In this document: one piece after another, positions 57,583 to 64,000 of the stretch
Numbering within the stretch: the stretch's first letter is position 1
How the letters are laid out: each line of letters opens with the position of its first letter
From: Acidobacteriota bacterium
GTDB taxonomy: Bacteria; Acidobacteriota; Vicinamibacteria; Vicinamibacterales; 2-12-FULL-66-21
Direction: 5' to 3'
Assembly (NCBI GenBank): GCA_003222675.1
Contig: QHWT01000040.1
Coordinates: 61,596-125,595 of the forward strand
Length of the DNA stretch: 64,000 nucleotides
Notes under the pieces: generated by a model
The model's database searches: none
What the model saw: only the letters and a program-made list of their open reading frames with translations
Told to the model about the DNA's origin: nothing
Translations under genes and position numbers: made by a program

Positions 57583-57723
57583 GCATGCGAATCAGATCAA
57601 TCGGCTGCAAAAGACACGCCCTTGGGGGGCGGCATTTGGGACACCTCAGCGTTTCAGACAACTCTTTTGACGCGTGATGCTTAGGTTGGATCGACGGCCA
57701 ACGGTCCGGCTCGGTCCGGATGG

Positions 57724-57729
57724 TATGAT
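57724..57729 (+). promoter_or_regulatory. Putative ispG -10 box
   Basis: TATGAT lies 17 nt before the ispG ATG. No good -35 was found. The leader would be about 11 nt. Confidence 0.35.
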
Positions 57730-57746
57730 CGTCCTGTAAGCACCAC

Positions 57747-58997
57747 ATGATCAGCACGATCCGGCTTCACAAAACAGTTGGTGTTCGCGTCGGAGCCGTC
57801 CAGGTCGGCGGCGGCGCGCCAGTCGTCGTCCAGTCGATGACGATGACGGATACGTCGGATGCGGCGGCAACCGCGCGGCAGTGCATCGAGCTGGCCGAAG
57901 CGGGCTCCGAGATGGTGCGCGTCACGGTCAACGTGCCGGAAGCGGCGGCCGCGGTCCCGGAAATCAAACGGCGCATGCTCGACGCGGGCGTCACCGCACC
58001 GCTCATTGGGGACTTCCACTACAACGGTCACCTGCTGCTGACGCGATTTCCCGACTGCGCCGAGGCGCTCGACAAGTACCGCATCAACCCGGGCAACGTC
58101 GGGACCGGCAGGCGGCGCGACGAACAGTTCGCGACGATCTGCAGGGTCGCGCGCGATCGCAATAAGCCGGTCCGCATCGGCGTGAATGGCGGCTCGCTGA
58201 ACCAGGAGCTCGTCGTCGCGAAGATGCAGGAGAACACCGATCGAGCGCTCGGTCACACGTCGGAAGAGATCATCAACGAGTGTATGGTGCTCTCCGCGGT
58301 GCAATCGACCGAGCTGGCGATCGAATCCGGCCTGCGGAAGGATCAGATCATCATCTCGTGCAAGACGTCGCGCCCCCGCGATCTCATAGCGGTTTATCGC
58401 GAGCTCGCGCGCCGCACCGATCAGCCGCTGCATCTCGGGCTCACCGAGGCGGGCATGGGGATGAAAGGGCTCGTGTGGTCCGCGTCGGCCATCGGCGTGC
58501 TGCTGAACGAGGGCATCGGCGACACGATTCGCGTGTCGCTCACGCCGAAACCGGGTGGCGATCGCCGCGAAGAGGTCTATGCGGCGTGCGAGATTCTGCA
58601 GGCGCTCGGCCTGCGATCCTTTTCACCGAGCGTCACGGCGTGCCCCGGCTGCGGACGAACGACCAGCACGACGTTCCAGGAACTCGCGGAGCGCACGCAG
58701 GAGTACATCCGGGCGCGCATGCCGGAGTGGAAGACGCAGTACGAAGGCGTCGAGACGATGACGCTTGCCGTCATGGGGTGTGTAGTGAACGGGCCTGGAG
58801 AGTCCAAGGCCGCAAGCATCGGCATCAGCCTGCCCGGCACAGGAGAAGCGCCGAACTGCCCGGTCTTCATCGACGGGGAACACTACACGACACTGCGGGG
58901 CACGTACGAGGAGCTGGCAGAGGCATTCCGGAAGCTCGTCGACGATTACGTCGAGCGCACGTACCAGAGAAAATCGTCGCTGAGCCTTAAGCCGTAG
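57747..58997 (+). CDS. ispG: 4-hydroxy-3-methylbut-2-enyl diphosphate synthase
   Basis: 416 residues. Fe-S enzyme that converts MEcPP to HMBPP in the MEP isoprenoid pathway. N-terminal TIM barrel ([24 protein letters not shown]). The [4Fe-4S] ligands C299 and C302 lie in [13 protein letters not shown] and C345 in [11 protein letters not shown], with the conserved glutamate after it. Longer than E. coli IspG, as in Thermus-type enzymes. Dxr of the same pathway is encoded at the end of the window. Confidence 0.96.
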   Translation: MISTIRLHKTVGVRVGAVQVGGGAPVVVQSMTMTDTSDAAATARQCIELAEAGSEMVRVTVNVPEAAAAVPEIKRRMLDAGVTAPLIGDFHYNGHLLLTRFPDCAEALDKYRINPGNVGTGRRRDEQFATICRVARDRNKPVRIGVNGGSLNQELVVAKMQENTDRALGHTSEEIINECMVLSAVQSTELAIESGLRKDQIIISCKTSRPRDLIAVYRELARRTDQPLHLGLTEAGMGMKGLVWSASAIGVLLNEGIGDTIRVSLTPKPGGDRREEVYAACEILQALGLRSFSPSVTACPGCGRTTSTTFQELAERTQEYIRARMPEWKTQYEGVETMTLAVMGCVVNGPGESKAASIGISLPGTGEAPNCPVFIDGEHYTTLRGTYEELAEAFRKLVDDYVERTYQRKSSLSLKP

Positions 58998-59023
58998 CAC
59001 TCGAGCCAGGCCTGAGCCCTTCT

Positions 59024-59284
59024 TCAGTCGATTCTACTCACGATCTTCGCGCCGTCGCGGTACAGCTTCTTCCGCTCCTCTCCTGCCGCTTCATCGAACT
59101 CAGGGATGCCATTCGCGTCAGATCCGCGTCCATGCGCTCGATCCGACTGCTCGGTGTAGTCCGGGTCGAGCCGGTCGCCCACCTCGTCGGCCGTGGCATC
59201 GGAGCGCGCCTGCGCCGGATTGTCTTCCGGATTCCTCTGCATGGGGTCTCCGCCCGGCCCCGGGCGTCGCGTGCGATCAGCCAT
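59024..59284 (-). CDS. Hypothetical small hydrophilic protein
   Basis: 86 residues from ATG 59284, with GGAGG in good position. Very polar and acidic: MADRTRRPGPGGDPMQRNPE, DEVGDRLDPDYTEQSD and a C-terminal EERKKLYRDGAKIVSRID. Probably largely disordered. No family is recognised. The start is set by the ribosome binding site; the longer frame to 59335 enters the family B cassette. Confidence 0.7.
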   Translation of the reverse strand: MADRTRRPGPGGDPMQRNPEDNPAQARSDATADEVGDRLDPDYTEQSDRAHGRGSDANGIPEFDEAAGEERKKLYRDGAKIVSRID

Positions 59285-59322
59285 GAATACCTCCTGCCTG
59301 GAAGGACGAGCAAGCGCGGTAC

Positions 59323-59475
59323 CGAACGGGGACACTCACAGTTCTTCCCACAGCCGAGCAGTTCGGCGTCAGAAACGGTGACAGTCACAGTTCCGGCACC
59401 ATCAGAAACTGTGACTGTCACCGTTCCGATCGCGCTTGTGTCCGGCACTGGGAAGAAGTGTGAGTGTCCCCCTTC
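59323..59475. repeat. Nested GGTGACWGTCAC cassette (family B)
   Basis: Outer unit GGGGACACTCACAGTTC (about 59328), inner ACGGTGACAGTCACAGTTC (about 59375), inverted inner GAAACTGTGACTGTCACCG (about 59405) and inverted outer GGGAAGAAGTGTGAGTGTC (about 59450). The whole is a nested palindrome. Its right half encodes the C-terminal residues of the MATE protein. Confidence 0.88.
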
Positions 59476-60778
59476 TGATCCACACGATCAGCAGCGCTAG
59501 GCCGCAGACCATCAGGCCGCTGGACAAGCCCCACCATAAGCCGACGACCCCACGGCCAGCCGCAAAGCACAGCGCGTAGCCGAGCGGCAGGCCGAGGAAC
59601 CAGTGACCCGCAAGATTCCACAGCATAGGCGTGCGCGTATCGCCGAGCCCACGTAACACACCGGTGGTGACGCCCTGCACGCCGTCGAACAGCTGAAACG
59701 CAGCGGCGACGAACAACAACGCCACGCCTGTATCTATCACCTCGACGTCGTTCGTGAACGCGCGGATCAACGGCCCAGGCGCGACGAGAAACACGATCGC
59801 AGCCGCCGACATGAACCCGACGCCAATCGCTATCGCGGTCCATCCAGCGCTCCTGACGCCATCCGCATCACGACGGCCCACCGCGTGACCCACCCGCACT
59901 GCCGCCGCAGACGCAACGCCGAACGGCACCATGAACGTGACGGCCGCCATGTTGAGCGCGATCTGATGCGCCGCCAGAGCGCCCGCCGACACGCGTCCGG
60001 CAAGCGCAGTCGCCGCAGCGAACACCCCGACCTCGAGGACCGCCTGCCCCGCGGCGGGCAGTCCCAGCACGACCAGTCGTCGCAACCGCGCGCCGCTGAA
60101 TCCGAGCGGCGTCTCCGACAACCGCGGCGTGGTGTGCGCTTCGCGAAGGACGATGACGATCAAGAGGAAAGCGGCCATGAACACCCGCGAGAGGAGCGTC
60201 GCGTAAGCCGCACCGCGCACGCCGAGCGCCGGCGCACCGAAGTGACCGAAGATCAGAATCCAGTTCACTGCGACGTTGACGCCGTTTGCCAGAATCAGCG
60301 CGACCATCACGGGCCTGACGATCCCCAGCGCCTGGAGATATCGCCGGAACGCGACATACAACAGCAATGGCGGCAACGACCAGGCGATGATCTCGAGATA
60401 CGGCTGCGTGAGCGGCAGGACCGATGGCGGCAGCCCCCACATCGGCAGCAGCGCATCGACGCCAAACGTCACCGCGACGAGCGGAAGCGCGATCAACGCG
60501 CTCAACCAGACACCGTCCACGAGCCAGCGATGACATTCGCGGAGTTCCTTCGCGCCGTATGCCTGCGCGACGAGCGGGTCGAGGCCGAGCAGCATGCCCA
60601 TCGCAAAGACCCCGATCGCAAGGAACAGCATGCTGCCGAGTCCAACTGCGCCGATCGCGTCCGCTCCCAGGCGGCCCACCATCAGCGTATCGACGAGCCC
60701 CATCGACACCCATCCCAGCTCCGCCATCACGACGGGCGCCGCAAGAGCGATCATCGGACCCAGTTCACGGCGGAGCAT
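59402..60778 (-). CDS. MATE-family multidrug/metabolite exporter
   Basis: 458 residues from ATG 60778. Twelve helices in two MATE halves: MIALAAPVVMAELGWVSMGLVDTLMVGRLG (about 9-38) and GLPAAGQAVLEVGVFAAATALAGRVS (second half). MATE proteins use Na+ or H+ gradients to export cationic compounds; substrate unknown. The natural end seems to be near LLIVWIRRG. The last 20 or so residues (up to DRNGDSHSF) are encoded by the family B repeat cassette, which has displaced the original stop. Confidence 0.93.
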   Translation of the reverse strand: MLRRELGPMIALAAPVVMAELGWVSMGLVDTLMVGRLGADAIGAVGLGSMLFLAIGVFAMGMLLGLDPLVAQAYGAKELRECHRWLVDGVWLSALIALPLVAVTFGVDALLPMWGLPPSVLPLTQPYLEIIAWSLPPLLLYVAFRRYLQALGIVRPVMVALILANGVNVAVNWILIFGHFGAPALGVRGAAYATLLSRVFMAAFLLIVIVLREAHTTPRLSETPLGFSGARLRRLVVLGLPAAGQAVLEVGVFAAATALAGRVSAGALAAHQIALNMAAVTFMVPFGVASAAAVRVGHAVGRRDADGVRSAGWTAIAIGVGFMSAAAIVFLVAPGPLIRAFTNDVEVIDTGVALLFVAAAFQLFDGVQGVTTGVLRGLGDTRTPMLWNLAGHWFLGLPLGYALCFAAGRGVVGLWWGLSSGLMVCGLALLIVWIRRGTLTLLPSAGHKRDRNGDSHSF

Positions 60779-60790
60779 CCGACGTATTCT

Positions 60791-61771
60791 ATGGTCGTGG
60801 GTCGATGGATCGCGTGCCTCGGGCTGACGCTGCTTTCCTTGACGCCCGCGCCTGCTCTGGGCTCCGCCGAAGGGCGCGGCCAGCAGCCGGAGACGCTGTC
60901 GCTGCTCGGCAAGCCGCTCGTGCCTCCGTCGATTTCTCCGGATCGCCGACGAACGCTCGAAGCGGACCTCGCGGCGGCGCGCGCGGCGAACGACAAGAAT
61001 CCCGAAGACGTCGACGCGGTGATCTGGCTGGGCCGGCGGACCGCGTACCTCGGACGCTTCGGTGACGCGATCGAGATCTACACGCGCGCAATCGAGCTCC
61101 ATCCGGAGGAGCCGCGACTGTATCGCCATCGCGGGCATCGCTACATCACGCTGCGGAAGTTCGATCTGGCGATCAGAGACTTCAAAAAGGCGGCCGATCT
61201 CATGGAGGACAAGCCCGACCAGGTCGAGCCGGACGGTCAGCCAAACGCGCGCAACATCCCGACGAGCACGCTGAATTCGAACATCTACTATCACCTCGGG
61301 CTGGCGCACTATCTCAAGGGAGAATTCGCAGACGCAACCAACGCGTACCGCAAGTGCCTCGAGTTTTCCAAGACCCCCGACATGCTGGTCGCGACGACGA
61401 GCTGGCTGTACATGACGCTTCAGCGACTCGGGCTGAAGGATGCGGCGTGGCAAGCGCTGGAACCCATCAAGCCGGACATGGACGTGATCGAGAACGAAGC
61501 GTACTATCGGCTGCTGATGGTCTATAAGGGAGGCGCGTCGCGGGAATCACTGAAGACCTCCGCGAAGGACACCGATGCCGTGACAATCGGCTACGCGCTC
61601 GGCAACATGTCAATTGCAGACGGGCGGGTTGAAGAGGGAGTGAAGCAGCTGAAGTCGCTCCTGGCAAAGCACGCGGACCAGTGGCCCGCGTTCGGGTACA
61701 TCGCAGCCGAAGCGGATGTCGCTCGGCTGGATAAACCCAGAAAACGACAATCGCCAATCCCTCATCCCTGA
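60791..61771 (+). CDS. Exported TPR-repeat protein
   Basis: 326 residues from ATG 60791 with a signal peptide (VGRWIACLGLTLLSLTPAPALG). Tetratricopeptide repeats are visible near 75-135 (DVDAVIWLGRRTAYLGRFGDAIEIYTRAIELHPEEPRLYRHRGHRY) and 160-200 (NIYYHLGLAHYLKGEFADATNAYRKCLEF). A periplasmic protein-protein interaction scaffold is likely; no enzyme motif. Divergent from MATE with 12 nt between starts. The final residues RKRQSPIPHP fall in the ATC heptad array. Confidence 0.87.
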   Translation: MVVGRWIACLGLTLLSLTPAPALGSAEGRGQQPETLSLLGKPLVPPSISPDRRRTLEADLAAARAANDKNPEDVDAVIWLGRRTAYLGRFGDAIEIYTRAIELHPEEPRLYRHRGHRYITLRKFDLAIRDFKKAADLMEDKPDQVEPDGQPNARNIPTSTLNSNIYYHLGLAHYLKGEFADATNAYRKCLEFSKTPDMLVATTSWLYMTLQRLGLKDAAWQALEPIKPDMDVIENEAYYRLLMVYKGGASRESLKTSAKDTDAVTIGYALGNMSIADGRVEEGVKQLKSLLAKHADQWPAFGYIAAEADVARLDKPRKRQSPIPHP

Positions 61772-61888
61772 TCCGGGATCCCTGATCGTCAATCGCGAAG
61801 CCTCAATCGCGAATCGATTCCTGATGAAAGATGCGTGATGGTTGATAGAAGATGGGGGATTCAGGATCAGGGATCAGGGACTGACGAT
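61750..61888. repeat. Mirrored heptad word array, ATC arm facing GAT arm
   Basis: ATC begins at 61750, 61757, 61764, 61771, 61778, 61785, 61792, (AGC at 61799), 61806 and 61813. GAT begins at 61823, 61830, 61837, 61844, 61851, 61858, 61865, 61872, (GAC at 61879) and 61886. Thus each arm has ten heptad positions with one mismatch. The array runs from the end of the TPR gene to the stop codon of rseP. Confidence 0.95.
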
Positions 61889-63208
61889 TCAGCGCCAAGG
61901 CACCAGTTTTTCGATCCACTGAATTCTCATCAGGTCGTTGTAGATGACCGTGACCATCAGCATCAGCAGGAGGACGAAGCCGGCGAGCAGCATCTTCTCC
62001 TTCACGCGCATGCTGAAGTCGCGGCGGGCCAGGCCCTCGAGCGCGAGGATGAAGATGTGGCCGCCGTCCAGCACAGGGATCGGCATCAGATTGAGCAGCC
62101 CGAGATTCAGGCTGATCATGGCCATCAGTGTGAAGAGCGGAATCCATCCGGCCTGCGCCGCGCTCCCCGACAGATCGGCGATCGCGACCGGGCCCATCAA
62201 CTGCTTGACCGACGTTTCGCGCGTGAAGAGGCCCTTGAGCGTCTGGACGATCAGCGTCGTCCATTCCCAGTTCTTGGCGACGCTCAGCTTCATCGCCTCG
62301 ACGGGTCCGGGCTCGACGGTGTGCGTCTCGAGCGCGTTGATCTGCGCGCCGATCATGACCTGGCCGCCAATCTCGCGCGGCTTGAGCGTGAGCTCCAGCA
62401 TCCGCCCGCCGCGTTTGACCGTCATCGGCAGCGGTTGATCCTTGTGCGACTTGATCGCCGCAAGCAGAGGGTCGCGCATGATATTGGGTTCGCCCGCCGC
62501 GGTCATGATCACGTCGCCGGCCTGAAGCCCGCCTTCGTCCGCGGGCTGGCCTTTGCTGATCCCAACCACCTGCGGATGGATCGTCGGCTGGATGCCGATG
62601 TCCCCGATCTCGAACTTGCCCTGCGCCTCGGGCACAAGCGTGAGGTTCGCGGTCTGGTTATCGCGCACGTAGCCGATTGAGACCTGCCGCTTCGCCTTGG
62701 CCACGATGGCCATCGAGAAGTCTTCCCACGTGTCCACGACCCTGTCGTCGATCGTGACGATACGGTCGCCCGCCTTCAGTCCGGCGCGCTGGGCGACGGA
62801 GCTGGGCGCGAACGTGCCGATGACGACCGGCTGCTGCTCGTACAGCGGTAGCTGCGCGCCGCGATACAGCACGGCGGCCATCACGACGAACGCGAGAAGG
62901 ATGTTCATCACCGGGCCCATCACGAGGACCTGGAATCGCTGCCACTTGCCCTTCGAAAGAAATTCGTCCGACGCGCCGGTGCGGGTGTCTTCGGGATTCT
63001 CGCCGGCCATCTTGACGTAGCCGCCGAGCGGCACCGCGCTGATGCAGTACTCCGTGTCGCCGCGCCGGAAGCTGAGAAGTTTTGGACCAAAACCAAGCGA
63101 GAACGTGAGCACGCGCACGCCGATGCGTCGAGCCATCAAGAAATGGCCCAGCTCGTGCACGAAGATCAGCACGCCAAGAACGAATAAGAAGGCGATGATG
63201 CTGGTCAC
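61889..63208 (-). CDS. rseP: Site-2 metalloprotease RseP
   Basis: 439 residues from GTG 63208. Inner-membrane zinc protease that cleaves anti-sigma factors and signal-peptide remnants. Zinc motif HELGH (18-22) in the first helix, two PDZ domains (about 115-200 and 205-290), and the C-terminal [14 protein letters not shown] helix that completes the zinc site. It follows dxr by 20 nt, as in many bacteria. The frame is open upstream into dxr because of the dxr frameshift; a single fused protein is not expected. Confidence 0.95.
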   Translation of the reverse strand: MTSIIAFLFVLGVLIFVHELGHFLMARRIGVRVLTFSLGFGPKLLSFRRGDTEYCISAVPLGGYVKMAGENPEDTRTGASDEFLSKGKWQRFQVLVMGPVMNILLAFVVMAAVLYRGAQLPLYEQQPVVIGTFAPSSVAQRAGLKAGDRIVTIDDRVVDTWEDFSMAIVAKAKRQVSIGYVRDNQTANLTLVPEAQGKFEIGDIGIQPTIHPQVVGISKGQPADEGGLQAGDVIMTAAGEPNIMRDPLLAAIKSHKDQPLPMTVKRGGRMLELTLKPREIGGQVMIGAQINALETHTVEPGPVEAMKLSVAKNWEWTTLIVQTLKGLFTRETSVKQLMGPVAIADLSGSAAQAGWIPLFTLMAMISLNLGLLNLMPIPVLDGGHIFILALEGLARRDFSMRVKEKMLLAGFVLLLMLMVTVIYNDLMRIQWIEKLVPWR

Positions 63209-63217
63209 TGAAGCACC

Positions 63218-63223
63218 ATTGTA
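63218..63223 (-). promoter_or_regulatory. Putative rseP -10 box
   Basis: TACAAT on the minus strand, 9 nt before the GTG start at 63208, between dxr and rseP. Confidence 0.35.
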
Positions 63224-63228
63224 AACGG

Positions 63229-64000
63229 CTAAGAGGCCGATTGTACTCCAGCCGTCGCCCGGGCAGCGAACGCGCGGGCCCACGCGTCGACGCGGCGCAC
63301 CTCGTCCAATCCATGGATGGAAGAAGCGCCGATGCGCTCGTGGGCGTCCATCGCCTGCTCGATGATGGAGGGAATCGACGTGAACGCGAGACGATCCTCG
63401 AGAAATGCCGCGACAGCGATCTCGTTCGCGGCGTTCAGAACAATGGAGAGTCCTTCCGCGCCCGCAAGCGCCCGCTGTGTCGGGCGCGTGGAACTCGAGC
63501 CGTCCCGCGCGCGCGAGATCGAGCGCCGCCAGCGGCGCCGGCCAGCGCTCGGGGTACGAGAACGCGTACTGAATCGGCAGCCGCATGTCGGTGACGCCGA
63601 GCTGCGCGATGACCGAGCCGTCCACGAACTCCACCATCGAATGGACGATCGATTGCGGATGCACGACGACATCGATCTGTGCCGGCCCGACATCGAACAG
63701 CCACCGCGCTTCGATCACCTCGAGCCCCTTGTTCATCAGCGTTGCCGAGTCGACGGTGATCTTCGGGCCCATGCGCCACGTGGGATGACGCAGCGCGTCG
63801 GCGGCCGTGACCTTCTGCAACTCCGCTCTCGACATGCCGCGGAACGGGCCGCCCGACGCCGTGAGAATCAGTTTTCGCACATCGCCGGAGTGCCGGCCGT
63901 GCAGGCACTGGTGGATTGCGTTGTGCTCGCTGTCGACCGGCAGCACCGCGACCCCCTGTCGCGTCGCAGCCGCCATGACGACCGATCCGGCCATCACCAG
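63229..64000 (-). pseudogene. dxr: 1-deoxy-D-xylulose 5-phosphate reductoisomerase, 5'-truncated by window and frameshifted
   Basis: The gene enters from beyond 64000. The first frame shows [22 protein letters not shown] and [22 protein letters not shown], all Dxr hallmarks, and reads to LEFHAPDT near 63480. The sequence then resumes in another frame as [31 protein letters not shown] and ends [11 protein letters not shown]. Compared with typical Dxr, about 8-10 residues are missing at the junction, which suggests a short deletion of non-triplet length. Because dxr is normally essential, an assembly error is the first suspicion; a true pseudogene or second copy elsewhere is possible. Confidence 0.8.

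Noticed and set aside
59402..61453. 683-codon form of the MATE gene
   Set aside because: The extra N-terminal part is antisense to the TPR gene, which has a signal peptide and clear TPR units.
61750..61888. CRISPR array
   Set aside because: The unit is 7 nt with only 3 fixed bases; there are no 25-40-nt repeats, spacers or cas genes.
61889..63997. Dxr-RseP fusion protein of 702 codons
   Set aside because: The joint region is an Arg-rich misframe caused by the dxr lesion. True Dxr residues continue in another frame to a stop at 63229, and RseP has a normal start at 63208.

Overview
The window looks like part of an Acidobacteriota chromosome, most likely class Vicinamibacteria. It is GC-rich and has two features typical of that phylum: VWFA-related 'Acidobacterial' proteins (36650-38448) and a tandem pair of large MacB/FtsX-type orphan permeases of the ADOP kind (45474-50403). 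No rRNA, tRNA, transposase, phage gene or CRISPR array was recognised. Coding density is high and most genes sit in tight, often 4-nt-overlapping operons.

Layout: (1) 1-5010, minus strand: the N-terminal part of an acyl-CoA synthetase, then the oxidative pentose phosphate genes gnd, opcA and zwf. (2) 5011-7784: an ECF sigma factor, zinc-finger anti-sigma factor and exported HEAT/TPR protein operon. (3) 7965-13553: typA/bipA with an unusual in-frame palindromic insertion, a YbaK-type deacylase, RlpA, an HD hydrolase and an exported DUF2207 protein. (4) 13694-22612: carbohydrate genes (GH63-like glucosidase, ROK kinase, Tat-exported Gfo/Idh/MocA oxidoreductase and TIM-barrel isomerase, a cytoplasmic isomerase), plus a frameshifted outer-membrane barrel gene and an apparently exported methyltransferase. 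(5) 22705-24939: fatty acid desaturase and DMT exporter. (6) 25080-36528: energy genes on the minus strand, atpZ-atpI-atpB-atpE and a complex I cluster nuoA-C-D-H-J-K-L-M-N that lacks every Fe-S/NADH subunit (B, E, F, G, I). (7) 36650-44194, plus strand: two VWA proteins, then a tetrapyrrole operon (ccsA/hemX-like, hemA, hemC, a SUMT-HemD fusion, hemB); hemL is separate at 55019. (8) 44296-54644: HtrA-like protease, two ADOP permeases, and a regulatory set of receiver-PP2C phosphatase, NtrC-type regulator and histidine kinase. (9) 55019-64000: hemL, glycine-zipper protein, ispG, MATE exporter, TPR protein, rseP, and a dxr gene with an internal deletion/frameshift running off the end. IspG and Dxr show the MEP isoprenoid route.

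The most unusual content lies between genes. Spacers hold several families of structured repeats: REP-like CCGGGTC/GACCCGG hairpins, nested GGTGACAGTCAC cassettes, two long AACGAAG inverted-repeat elements, and short word arrays in which a 3-4-nt word recurs every 7 nt. The words differ from locus to locus, but the 7-nt period is the same at eight loci. At 61750-61888, nine of ten ATC heptads face nine of ten GAT heptads. Repeats also reach into genes: they supply start or stop codons (nuoD, atpZ, nuoC, gnd, opcA, the DMT gene) or C-terminal tails (sigma factor, MATE, TPR protein). Several genes have a TANANT-like -10 box 6-11 nt from the start codon, which suggests leaderless or near-leaderless mRNAs.
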